Position numbers and translations under genes: made by a program
Notes under the pieces: model-generated
The model's input: only the letters and a program-made list of their open reading frames with translations
What the model was told of the DNA's origin: nothing
The model's database searches: none
Shown here: positions 1-6,403 of the stretch, one piece after another
How positions within the stretch are numbered: the first letter of the stretch is position 1
How the letters are laid out: every line of letters begins with the position of its first letter
Source: Methylophilaceae bacterium
GTDB lineage: Bacteria; Pseudomonadota; Gammaproteobacteria; Burkholderiales; Methylophilaceae
Direction of reading: 5' to 3'
Length of the DNA: 7,003 nucleotides
Assembly (NCBI GenBank): GCA_002401735.1
Contig: NVTX01000070.1
Span: forward strand, 3,208 to 10,210

Positions 1-283
1 TTGTTGTTAGCGCTGCGTTACGTGTATGCGGACTGATTGCCGATTGGCTGTCTTTATTTAGCTGCTTGGCTTTACTAATAAACTTGCGCTGCATGGCTTT
101 ATTGTTTGGGTAAAATTTGGCAGCCAAATCAACCAAGCTTTCATTCGGTAACATAGGCCAAAGTATGCTGTCTTGCTTATCTGTTTGCTGGTGAAGCGCT
201 AAGTCTCCCAAGTCAGCACTCACAGCGCCAGCTAGCAGCAAAGCAGCCAAGAACAGTAAACTAAGCGGAAGTTTTTTTATCAT
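1..283 (-). CDS. Exported protein of unknown function, N-terminal part (LysM-like segment possible)
   Basis: This is an open frame running off the left edge of the window; only the first 94 codons are present. It starts with ATG (283-281). The protein begins MIKKLPLSLLFLAALLLAG, a classic Sec signal peptide with two lysines, a hydrophobic core and a likely signal peptidase I cut after A23 (AVSA|D). No lipobox cysteine is present, so the product should be periplasmic or outer-membrane associated. The early mature part (about residues 41-73, WPMLPNESLVDLAAKFYPNN and the next dozen residues) resembles a LysM-like or FimV-type 'P.ESL..LA..FYP' segment, but this is a resemblance by eye only. The start lies 6 nt after the argH stop on the same strand, so co-transcription with argH is likely. 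No strong ribosome binding site is visible (TTTAAG only). Function is unknown. Confidence 0.75.
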   Translation of the reverse strand, partial: MIKKLPLSLLFLAALLLAGAVSADLGDLALHQQTDKQDSILWPMLPNESLVDLAAKFYPNNKAMQRKFISKAKQLNKDSQSAISPHTRNAALTT

Positions 284-289
284 CTTAAA

Positions 290-1705
290 CTATGATATCG
301 CCTGTTTAGCACGTTTTATCGCTAGCAACACCTGTTGTGGAGCTGTCCCCCCAATATGATTACGGCTTGCAACAGAGCCCTCTAACGTCAACACAGAAAA
401 TACATCTTCTGTAATTGTTTTGCTAAATTGTTGAAGATTTTCCAACGTTAACTCAGACAAATCACAGCTTTTCTGCACGGCATGTTTAACAGCCAGTGCA
501 ACCACCTCATGCGCATCTCTAAATGGCATGCCTTTTTTGACTAAATAGTCTGCCAAATCTGTCGCCGTTGCGTAACCTTCAAAAGCAGCTTGCCGCATAT
601 TGTCCTTATTCACGGTAATCCCGCGCAACATATCTGCATAAATTTCTAACGTAACCAATATGGTATCTGCTGTATCAAATAGCGGTTCTTTGTCTTCTTG
701 ATTGTCTTTATTGTATGCAAGCGGCTGACCTTTCATTAAGGTGAGTAACGACACTAAGTGCCCATTTACACGACCTGTTTTACCACGCACCAGCTCTGGT
801 ACATCTGGATTTTTCTTTTGCGGCATAATGCTAGAACCCGTACAAAAACGATCCGCAATTTCGATAAAAGAGAATCTTGGCGAAGCCCATAAAATAAGCT
901 CTTCAGAAAAGCGTGATAGGTGTGTCATCAGCAATGCACTTGCCGCGGTAAACTCAATCGCAAAATCACGATCGGAAACTGCGTCTAGCGAATTTTCACA
1001 TAAGCCATCAAACCCTAGCAACTTCGCTACCATCTCACGGTCAATCGGATAACTTGTCCCGGCCAATGCCGCGGCACCTAATGGCAATTGATTAAAACGT
1101 TTCCTACAATCGGCAAGACGCGTAACATCACGTTTTAGCATTTCATAATAAGCCAATAAATGATGTCCAAACGTCACAGGCTGTGCAACTTGTAAATGGG
1201 TAAATCCCGGCATAATAGTATCTGCATGCTGCTCAGCTAAATCTAAAATACTTGTTTGTAGTTTTACAATACCAGCAATAGCATCATCACAAACGACACG
1301 CAACCATAAGCGTATATCTGTCGCCACTTGGTCATTACGACTACGACCTGTATGCAGGCGCTTGCCTGCATCTCCAATCTTATCCGTTAATGCTTTTTCA
1401 ATATTAAGGTGTACATCTTCAAGATCTAATAACCATTCAAAAGTGCCTGCTTGAATATCTTGTTTAACTTCCGCCAAACCCTTTTCAATCACTGTTAAAT
1501 CTTCTTGTGAAATGATGTCTTGCGCTGCCAGCATTTGTGCATGTGCTACAGAACCTTGAATATCAAATTCTGCCAAGCGCTGATCGAAATCCACTGAAGC
1601 AGTGTAGCGCTTAACCAACTCTGCCACAGGCTCATTAAACCGCCCAGACCAAGCTTCGGTTTTAGCATTAAGAGATGATGTTTTTTGTTTATTATTTTCT
1701 TGCAC
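290..1705 (-). CDS. argH: Argininosuccinate lyase
   Basis: Cytoplasmic homotetrameric lyase that splits argininosuccinate into arginine and fumarate, the last step of arginine biosynthesis. The 471-residue product belongs to the fumarase/aspartase superfamily. Visible motifs are the substrate-binding [12 protein letters not shown] (119-130), the THLQ segment with His170, and the superfamily signature [11 protein letters not shown] (290-300), whose serines lie on the flexible catalytic loop. Length is close to the usual 455-470, with about ten extra polar residues (ENNKQKTSS) before the conserved AWSGRF. The start is GTG (1705-1703). An in-frame TAG lies seven to nine bases upstream and no ATG is available, so GTG is the only reasonable choice. 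The Shine-Dalgarno is weak (AGAG). It is divergent from algZ across 40 bp, as in Pseudomonas. No defects are seen. Confidence 0.97.
   Translation of the reverse strand: MQENNKQKTSSLNAKTEAWSGRFNEPVAELVKRYTASVDFDQRLAEFDIQGSVAHAQMLAAQDIISQEDLTVIEKGLAEVKQDIQAGTFEWLLDLEDVHLNIEKALTDKIGDAGKRLHTGRSRNDQVATDIRLWLRVVCDDAIAGIVKLQTSILDLAEQHADTIMPGFTHLQVAQPVTFGHHLLAYYEMLKRDVTRLADCRKRFNQLPLGAAALAGTSYPIDREMVAKLLGFDGLCENSLDAVSDRDFAIEFTAASALLMTHLSRFSEELILWASPRFSFIEIADRFCTGSSIMPQKKNPDVPELVRGKTGRVNGHLVSLLTLMKGQPLAYNKDNQEDKEPLFDTADTILVTLEIYADMLRGITVNKDNMRQAAFEGYATATDLADYLVKKGMPFRDAHEVVALAVKHAVQKSCDLSELTLENLQQFSKTITEDVFSVLTLEGSVASRNHIGGTAPQQVLLAIKRAKQAIS
1352..1371. repeat. Perfect inverted repeat inside argH
   Basis: ATGCAGGC (1352-1359) and GCCTGCAT (1364-1371) are perfect reverse complements around a 4-nt loop, forming an 8-bp GC-rich stem within argH. 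It encodes part of the conserved DAGKRLHT stretch, so it may simply follow from codon choice. No U-tract follows on either strand, so it is not a normal intrinsic terminator. Confidence 0.5.
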
Positions 1706-1745
1706 GTTTAGCTAGCTCTATATTATTTAAGGTAAATTCGAAAAA
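1706..1745. promoter_or_regulatory. Divergent argH/algZ intergenic region
   Basis: Only 40 bp separate the GTG start of argH from the TTG start assigned to algZ. The sequence is AT-rich and holds an 8-bp palindrome AGCTAGCT (1710-1717) and -10-like hexamers on the plus strand (TATATT 1719-1724, TATTAT 1721-1726). No convincing -35 is seen at a normal distance. At least one of the two promoters must therefore extend into coding sequence or rely on an activator. TAAGG (1728-1732) is the best ribosome binding site candidate for algZ, 13 nt before TTG, which is rather far. The regulatory role is inferred from position. Confidence 0.45.
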
Positions 1746-2798
1746 TTGTTTAATAATAATACACTTAGATGTAATATTCATGGACATTCTAACTTAGATT
1801 CCGCTGTGCGCAAAAATAGTCGATTACCCAATCTACAAAATTTAGGCATTCTTCTTCGCATTTTACTCAGTGTAAACTTGCTTGGCGTATTAGCTGCAAC
1901 GTTACTCAGTAACCAACTGACTGATTTCGTACCTTTATTAGCCGACCTTTCTACCACCATTCAGCCCATTTTATTAGTCAGCATCCTCGTACTATACGGA
2001 TTACACCCATTATTAATAAAGCTTAATTATTGGCAAGGCATTATTACCATTCTTATATTGGTCATGGCTATCTCCGCCTGTCTCGTCATGCTTTTCACGC
2101 AATACTTCTCGTTTAATGTCGTCGTTATTCCTTATCGCATTATTATTTTAGCGGGCTTTACCACCGCCATTATTCTCTATTATTTCAATCTACAACAACG
2201 GGCATACTCTCCTGCAATTGCGGAAGCGCGCCTGCAAGCATTACAAGCCCGTATTCGCCCGCATTTTTTATTCAATAGTATTAATGCCGTCCTTTCGCTT
2301 ATTCGCAGCCAACCCAAACGTGCCGAAACAGCATTAGAAGACATGGCAGATTTATTCCGTGTCCTTATGGCAGAAAATCGTGACTTAGTCCCATTAGAAA
2401 GAGAAATCGCACTTTGCAAACAGTATTTAAGTATTGAAAGCTTGAGAATGGAAGACCGACTTAAACTTAACTGGCAAATTGATGACATGCCACCGAATGC
2501 CCGAATACCGCCGCTTATTCTGCAACCGCTATTAGAAAACGCCGTATACCATGGCATAGAACCTATCCCAGAAGGTGGCCAGATTTTGGTGTCCATCGAA
2601 AATATACAAAATGAGTTGCGCATTAAAATTAGCAACCCATACCACTCAAAAAACAACAATCACAATGGCAATAAAATGGCGCTCAAAAATATTAAAGAGC
2701 GCTTGGCTTTACACTTTGATTTAGAAGCCTCCATCAGACACACAACCATTAACAATCAATATACGGTGACGATTCGAATGCCTTGCGAGACGAAATAA
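1746..2798 (+). CDS. algZ: LytS-type membrane sensor histidine kinase, AlgZ/FimS family
   Basis: Inner-membrane sensor kinase expected to phosphorylate the adjacent AlgR-type regulator. From the assigned start (350 aa) there are four hydrophobic spans, about 34-54, 73-91, 98-118 and 127-147, then a cytoplasmic His_kinase-family domain. The phospho-acceptor motif is RPHFLFNSINAV (171-182, His173). The N-box-like ATP-binding motif is LQPLLENAVYHG (259-270, Asn265). The C-terminal nucleotide-lid motif is GNKMALKNIKERL (308-320). The glycine-rich boxes are reduced, as in other AlgZ proteins. The assigned start is TTG at 1746. The family-like sequence begins only near residue 27 (LPNLQNLG), so GTG at 1806 (330 aa) is an alternative, although it has no clear ribosome binding site. 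The gene overlaps algR by one base. Identity is strong; the signal sensed is unknown. Confidence 0.92.
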   Translation: MFNNNTLRCNIHGHSNLDSAVRKNSRLPNLQNLGILLRILLSVNLLGVLAATLLSNQLTDFVPLLADLSTTIQPILLVSILVLYGLHPLLIKLNYWQGIITILILVMAISACLVMLFTQYFSFNVVVIPYRIIILAGFTTAIILYYFNLQQRAYSPAIAEARLQALQARIRPHFLFNSINAVLSLIRSQPKRAETALEDMADLFRVLMAENRDLVPLEREIALCKQYLSIESLRMEDRLKLNWQIDDMPPNARIPPLILQPLLENAVYHGIEPIPEGGQILVSIENIQNELRIKISNPYHSKNNNHNGNKMALKNIKERLALHFDLEASIRHTTINNQYTVTIRMPCETK

Positions 2799-3535
2799 TG
2801 CCCGATTTATTAAAAATATTAATTGCTGATGACGAAGCACCCGCACGCAATCGGTTAAAAGACTTACTTGAGGAGGTTGCCAATGTTTCTGTGGTAGCTG
2901 AAGCAAAAAATGGCAAGCAAGCCATTGAGCTCGCAATAGAAAAGCTACCCGATTTAATGTTACTAGACATTCGCATGCCATTAATGGATGGCCTAGAGGC
3001 CGCAGAGCACGCCCAAAAACTAGAGCCAAAACCACACATTATTTTTACCACGGCTTATGATGCTTATGCCATTAGAGCATTCGATTTAAACGCCATCGAT
3101 TATTTATTAAAACCCATCCGTTTAGAACGCTTACTTGCGGCAATTGAAAAAGTACGCGCACTTACCCCGCAGTCGGTCGAAGCGCTTAAATCACTACAAA
3201 AAACCCGCAGTCATTTAAGCATTCACGAGCGAGATCGTGTGATATTGGTTCCGATTGAAGACATTATCTACTTACGTGCTGAGCTTAAATATATTACTGT
3301 CCGCACGCGCGAGCATGAATACTTATTGGAAGAGTCTTTAACTAACTTAGAAACAGAACTTGCCGAAACATTTTTACGCTTACACCGTAATTGCCTAGTC
3401 GCTAAGCAATATATTAGTAGCTATGAAAAACGTGCAGATGAAAAAGGTGACCTGCATTGGCACGCCATTTTGAAGGACGTGCCAGACACCATTGCGATCA
3501 GCCGACGACAACAGCATTTAATTCGTAAAGCCTAA
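2798..3535 (+). CDS. algR: LytTR response regulator, AlgR family
   Basis: Two-domain response regulator (245 aa) that should bind DNA directly when phosphorylated by the neighbouring kinase. The receiver domain (about 5-120) has the acidic pair D11-D12, phospho-acceptor D57 in LLDIRMP, T84/T85 and the invariant K105 in LLKPI. The LytTR DNA-binding domain follows (about 143-245), with the typical YLRAELKYITV and FLRLHRNCLV segments. I place the start at ATG 2798, which overlaps the algZ stop as TAATG and gives the usual N-terminus MPDLLKILIADDE. The frame is also open from TTG 2783, but that would add five residues the family does not need. Translation is probably coupled to algZ, because the Shine-Dalgarno is weak. 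In Pseudomonas the homologue controls alginate and type IV pilus genes; the targets here are unknown. Confidence 0.95.
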   Translation: MPDLLKILIADDEAPARNRLKDLLEEVANVSVVAEAKNGKQAIELAIEKLPDLMLLDIRMPLMDGLEAAEHAQKLEPKPHIIFTTAYDAYAIRAFDLNAIDYLLKPIRLERLLAAIEKVRALTPQSVEALKSLQKTRSHLSIHERDRVILVPIEDIIYLRAELKYITVRTREHEYLLEESLTNLETELAETFLRLHRNCLVAKQYISSYEKRADEKGDLHWHAILKDVPDTIAISRRQQHLIRKA

Positions 3536-3540
3536 ATACT

Positions 3541-3554
3541 GTTACCGCTGTAAC
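3541..3554. terminator. Short hairpin in the convergent algR/CmpX-like gap
   Basis: GTTAC-CGCT-GTAAC forms a 5-bp stem inside the 20-bp gap between the convergent stops. The stem is short, and no continuous U-tract follows on either strand, so termination activity is doubtful. It is the only structure in the gap that could separate the two transcripts. Confidence 0.25.
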
Positions 3555-3555
3555 C

Positions 3556-4227
3556 TTACTTGTCTTTGTTGCTTAAGTCCTCTATGACTTTAGCCGCCCA
3601 CTCTCTACCACCCAAACCAAATGCCAAAGCGAGTGCAAAGAATATCGCGCCAAACACAATCACGAATAATGAATGAATTAATTGTACGCCAATACCGAGT
3701 TGCTCTAGCGCCACAAATAATGCCAAGATTTGAATGCCGTACTCAACGGAAGTACTAACAATTAATGCACGCTCAAATTTAATACTGTGCAACCAAGCAA
3801 ACACCAATCGATTTATAAACCGTGCGAGTAAAGTACCAAATATCATGACCAAAATAGCTAATATGATGCGTGGCAAGTAGGAAGCTAAATCGTGTAAAAG
3901 ATTAGCAACTTCACTTAAACCTAAGGTATTCGCGCCAGTGATGACAAACATAATAATGACCAACCAATACATGACCTGGCTAATAATGCCACTTAATGTC
4001 ACGTTAACATCGCCACTATTCATAAACGCTTCTAAGCCTGATTTTTGGGCAAATCGATCAAATTGAATAAGCTCTAAAATCCGCTTAACACCTGTTCTTA
4101 CTAACTTAGCGAATAGCCAACCAACAAACAAAATCACCACTACTGCTAACAATTTAGGGACAAAATTAACTAATTGAAGCCAAAACTGATTCAATGAAGT
4201 AAGAAAAACATCTAATTGATATTGCAT
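3556..4227 (-). CDS. Small multi-spanning membrane protein, MscS-related TM_helix (CmpX-like) family
   Basis: Predicted inner-membrane protein of 223 residues. Hydrophobic spans are at about 22-43, 78-98, 118-140, 162-182 and 183-205. Each of the first and third is followed by a basic or aromatic stretch (LVRTGVKRILELIQFDRFA, LARFINRLVFAWLHSIKFE), the repeated helix unit of the TM_helix family. The C-terminal AFGLGGREWAAKVIED (202-217) matches the pore-helix-like end of MscS relatives, but the soluble beta domain of true MscS channels is missing. P. aeruginosa CmpX is a similar, somewhat longer protein. A role in ion flux or in sensing membrane or osmotic stress is inferred from the family, not shown. 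ATG at 4227 has an excellent ribosome binding site. The gene is convergent with algR and divergent from hemC, so it interrupts the algR-hemC adjacency seen in Pseudomonas. Confidence 0.85.
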   Translation of the reverse strand: MQYQLDVFLTSLNQFWLQLVNFVPKLLAVVVILFVGWLFAKLVRTGVKRILELIQFDRFAQKSGLEAFMNSGDVNVTLSGIISQVMYWLVIIMFVITGANTLGLSEVANLLHDLASYLPRIILAILVMIFGTLLARFINRLVFAWLHSIKFERALIVSTSVEYGIQILALFVALEQLGIGVQLIHSLFVIVFGAIFFALALAFGLGGREWAAKVIEDLSNKDK

Positions 4228-4232
4228 ATAAA

Positions 4233-4238
4233 CCTCCC
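4233..4238 (-). promoter_or_regulatory. Strong ribosome binding site for the CmpX-like gene
   Basis: GGGAGG on the minus strand lies 5 nt before the ATG at 4227. It is the best Shine-Dalgarno in the window and fixes the start of the membrane protein. It contrasts with hemC on the other side of the same intergenic region, which has none. Confidence 0.85.
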
Positions 4239-4257
4239 AAATTTAGAACCGTGCATT

Positions 4258-4290
4258 AACTTAATATCAATCCACTTAACATACTTAAAA
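4258..4290 (+). repeat. Cluster of ACTTAA direct repeats upstream of hemC
   Basis: Three 9-mers fitting NACTTAANA lie in direct orientation: AACTTAATA (4258-4266), CACTTAACA (4273-4281) and TACTTAAAA (4282-4290). A looser copy, TTCTTAACC, follows at 4295-4303. LytTR regulators typically bind paired direct repeats of about 9 bp, and algR lies nearby, so this is a candidate regulatory cluster. The region is AT-rich and ACTTAA also occurs elsewhere in the window, so chance is a real alternative. Confidence 0.3.
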
Positions 4291-4368
4291 CTGCTTCTTA
4301 ACCGAGCAATCCGTTAGCTTACCCTAATTTATCACTATTCTCTAGCGCACTTTATACGCCCAGCGCTA

Positions 4369-4377
4369 TGCTAAAAT
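4369..4377 (+). promoter_or_regulatory. Extended -10 promoter of hemC, probably giving a leaderless mRNA
   Basis: TGCTAAAAT is a TGn extended -10 with a hexamer that differs from TATAAT at one base. It ends 7 nt before the hemC ATG (4385), so initiation would fall at or next to the A of the start codon. The -35 region is poor, as is usual for extended -10 promoters. No Shine-Dalgarno exists between this element and the ATG, which fits a leaderless transcript. This is a prediction from spacing only. Confidence 0.5.
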
Positions 4378-4384
4378 TCTAAAT

Positions 4385-5353
4385 ATGAATAAAACAGTAA
4401 GTTTAACTCACCCAAGAAAACTCATCATTGCCTCACGTGAAAGTGCGCTCGCCATGTGGCAAGCCAAACATATTCAAACCCGTTTGCAAGCCCTATACCC
4501 GCAGTGCGATGTCCAAATATTAGGTATGACCACGACTGGTGACCAAATATTAGATAAACCGCTGGCAAGCATTGGTGGCAAAGGGCTCTTTATTAAAGAG
4601 CTCGAAAATGCGCTATTCGATGGTAGTGCTGATTTAGCCGTACACAGCATGAAAGATGTGCCAATGAACATGCCTGAAGGCTTTACGCTCGTAGCAACTG
4701 GCGAACGCGAGAACCCACACGATGCGTTTGTTTCTAACGATTACAAAACGCTAGCGGATTTACCACGCGGCAGCATCGTCGGCACCTCTAGTTTGCGCCG
4801 TCAAAGCCAAATTCAGGCACGCTTTCCACACCTTAAAATAGAATCACTCCGTGGCAATGTACAAACACGCTTACGCAAATTAGATGAAGGCCAATATGCC
4901 GCCATCATCCTTGCCGCTGCCGGTTTAATCCGTTTGGAACTTGGGGATAGAATTAGTAGCTTTATTTCTGCAACGGATAGTATTCCGGCAGTCGGTCAAG
5001 GTGCGTTAGGTATTGAAATCAAATCTGACCGTACCGACTTAATGGATATTCTTTCGCCACTAAACCATACGGAGACGCAACAATGTGTAGAAGCGGAACG
5101 TGGATTTAGCCGTGCATTAGCAGGCAGCTGTACAGTGCCGCTTGGTGCCTATGCAACCATTCAAGGTAATGGCAGCCAAGACAACACCATTAGCATCTCA
5201 GGCTTCGTTGCTAGTGTAGACGGTGCACAAATGCTGCGCGAGACGATGACAGGCGATGCTAACGATGCAGAGGCATTGGGCAAAAAGTTAGCCGATAAAT
5301 TAGTGCGCTTAGGCGCAGATAAAATTTTAGCTGCGCTGGATGGCGTTAAATAA
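4385..5353 (+). CDS. hemC: Porphobilinogen deaminase (hydroxymethylbilane synthase)
   Basis: Cytoplasmic enzyme that joins four porphobilinogens into the linear tetrapyrrole hydroxymethylbilane. The 322 residues cover the full family. They include the N-terminal [17 protein letters not shown] (11-27), the [11 protein letters not shown] segment (64-74), the HSMKDVP motif with catalytic Asp91 (87-93), GTSSLRRQ (133-140), and the cofactor attachment site with Cys249 in [13 protein letters not shown], which carries the dipyrromethane primer. ATG 4385 is the only plausible start: the in-frame TAG is at 4343, no other usual start codon lies between, and the conserved part begins at residue 11. No ribosome binding site is present. 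The stop overlaps the hemD start by one base (TAATG). In Pseudomonas hemC follows algR directly; here the CmpX-like gene intervenes, so hemC needs its own promoter. Confidence 0.97.
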   Translation: MNKTVSLTHPRKLIIASRESALAMWQAKHIQTRLQALYPQCDVQILGMTTTGDQILDKPLASIGGKGLFIKELENALFDGSADLAVHSMKDVPMNMPEGFTLVATGERENPHDAFVSNDYKTLADLPRGSIVGTSSLRRQSQIQARFPHLKIESLRGNVQTRLRKLDEGQYAAIILAAAGLIRLELGDRISSFISATDSIPAVGQGALGIEIKSDRTDLMDILSPLNHTETQQCVEAERGFSRALAGSCTVPLGAYATIQGNGSQDNTISISGFVASVDGAQMLRETMTGDANDAEALGKKLADKLVRLGADKILAALDGVK

Positions 5354-6120
5354 TGGTAGCTTCACCCAAATTAGCACTGGCTAATATTGGAGTCGCCATT
5401 ACCCGTCCAAGCAACCAAGCCAGAAACCTGACACAACTCATCCAAGCAGCAGGTGGAAATGTTATCTCGTTTCCACTTATCGAAATTATTCCTTTAGAAG
5501 ATTACACCTTATTTGAAAGTGACATTGCCAATATTAATGAATATGACTGGATCATCTTCATCAGTAGTAACGCCGTACAAAACAGCATGCCTCGCTTACT
5601 TAAGCATGATATTTCGAACCATTTACAATTTGCCGCCATCGGGCCTGTGACTGCTAAAGCACTCAGCAAGTTTGGTATAGATAATGTGTTAACACCAAAG
5701 GATAGATTCGATAGCGAGTCCTTACTTTCACTCCCTGCGTTGCAAGACATGCAGGGCAAAAAAGTCATGATTGTTCGTGGCATTGGTGGGCGTGAAGTAT
5801 TGGCTAACACACTAAAATCAAGAGGTGCAAAAATCACTTTTGCGGAATGCTACCAACGCATCAACCCGCAAACCAATTGTGATGTGCTAATGCAAGCTTG
5901 CGCAAAACAACAGCTGCACAGCATTGTCGTCACCAGCTCAGAAGCAATGCGTCACTTACTAGCATTATCTGGTGACGCTGACTGGCTGAAAGAGATTACC
6001 CTGTGTGTAAACCACGCTAGAGTTGCGGAGCTACCAACACAAGAAGGATTTAAAGTAAACGTTTCAGACGCGCCAGGTGATGAAGCGATGTTAGAAAGCC
6101 TTAAGGAAATTAATGTTTAA
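5353..6120 (+). CDS. hemD: Uroporphyrinogen-III synthase
   Basis: Cytoplasmic enzyme that cyclises hydroxymethylbilane with inversion of ring D, giving uroporphyrinogen III for heme, siroheme and cobalamin. Its 255 residues are of normal length. The family is poorly conserved, but typical marks are present: GVAITRP (13-19), FISSNAV (69-75), the GPVTAKAL loop (97-104), SESLL (121-125), VRGIGGR (141-147), VTSSEAM (193-199) and the C-terminal GDEAMLESL (242-250). It begins at ATG 5353, overlapping the hemC stop as TAATG, so coupled translation is likely. Its 3' end overlaps the next gene by 8 bp. The position behind hemC makes the assignment firm. Confidence 0.93.
   Translation: MVASPKLALANIGVAITRPSNQARNLTQLIQAAGGNVISFPLIEIIPLEDYTLFESDIANINEYDWIIFISSNAVQNSMPRLLKHDISNHLQFAAIGPVTAKALSKFGIDNVLTPKDRFDSESLLSLPALQDMQGKKVMIVRGIGGREVLANTLKSRGAKITFAECYQRINPQTNCDVLMQACAKQQLHSIVVTSSEAMRHLLALSGDADWLKEITLCVNHARVAELPTQEGFKVNVSDAPGDEAMLESLKEINV
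6103..6108 (+). promoter_or_regulatory. Ribosome binding site of the YciI-family gene, inside hemD
   Basis: AAGGAA lies within the last hemD codons, and the ATG (6113) follows after 4 nt. It supports the overlapping start that links this small gene to the hem transcript. Confidence 0.65.
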
Positions 6121-6367
6121 GTACCTAGTGTTAGCTATGCGCACACCCAGATTTCAACAGTCTGTTATTAACCCTCATATCGCATTCTTAGACAGCTTGC
6201 GAAAACAAGGAAAACTTGAAATGTCAGGACCGTTTACTGATAAAACTGGGGGTGCGTATTTAATCAAAGCTGCAAATATTGAAGATGCTAATGCTATCGC
6301 ATTTACAGACCCTTTACATACAACAAAGTCATCTATCGTTTCAGTTTGCGAGTGGAGCATGGAGTGA
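6113..6367 (+). CDS. YciI-family small protein
   Basis: This 84-residue protein has the YciI (ferredoxin-like dimeric alpha+beta) pattern: MFKYLVLAMRTP at the start, a conserved His in NPHIAFLDSLRKQGKLEMSG (His22), the GPFTDKTGGAYLI strand region (39-51), a DANAIAFTDPL helix-turn with Asp66, and a C-terminal VSVCEW strand. Family members have a conserved His-Asp pair suggesting catalysis, but their reaction is mostly unknown. The start at 6113 overlaps the hemD stop by 8 bp and has a good ribosome binding site, so it is probably read on the hemCD mRNA. A GFA-family gene follows after 36 bp. The family call is good; no specific function can be given. Confidence 0.85.
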   Translation: MFKYLVLAMRTPRFQQSVINPHIAFLDSLRKQGKLEMSGPFTDKTGGAYLIKAANIEDANAIAFTDPLHTTKSSIVSVCEWSME

Positions 6368-6390
6368 AGTCAACATCGCACAACTCATTC

Positions 6391-6395
6391 AGGAG
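6391..6395 (+). promoter_or_regulatory. Ribosome binding site deciding the GTG start of the GFA gene
   Basis: AGGAG stands 8 nt before GTG 6404. It supports GTG as the start; there is no in-frame ATG ahead of the zinc-binding CLC motif. Confidence 0.75.
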
Positions 6396-6403
6396 ATATT
6401 AAA

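Noticed and set aside
741..1052. Open frame of 103 codons on the plus strand within argH.
   Set aside because: It is antisense to the most conserved ArgH region and its product is not protein-like; it is a shadow of argH codon structure.
2180..2659. Minus-strand open frame of 159 codons opposite algZ.
   Set aside because: It is fully antisense to the conserved kinase domain, with no ribosome binding site and no recognisable family; treated as a shadow.
2783..2797. TTG 2783 as the start of algR.
   Set aside because: ATG 2798 gives the family-typical N-terminus and the TAATG overlap seen again at hemC/hemD; the TTG has no better ribosome binding site.
2721..3051. Two overlapping minus-strand open frames opposite the algZ/algR junction.
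   Set aside because: They lie across the well-supported AlgR receiver domain in different frames and lack start signals.
4242..4270. Minus-strand promoter TTGATA-17-TCTAAA for the CmpX-like gene.
   Set aside because: Its predicted start site (about 4235) would fall inside the strong Shine-Dalgarno at 4233-4238, so the element is unlikely to drive this SD-led gene.
4583..4603. Inverted repeat GCTCTTT-ATT-AAAGAGC in hemC as an attenuator.
   Set aside because: It lies in codons for the conserved KGLFIKEL motif 200 bp into the gene with no U-tract; codon choice explains it.
5502..5837. Minus-strand open frame of 111 codons opposite hemD.
   Set aside because: It is antisense to hemD, with low-complexity composition and no start signal.
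6127..6140. GTGTTAGCTATGC near the YciI start resembling an integron recombination core.
   Set aside because: It encodes the family-like YLVLAMR stretch of the YciI protein and lacks the rest of an attC site.
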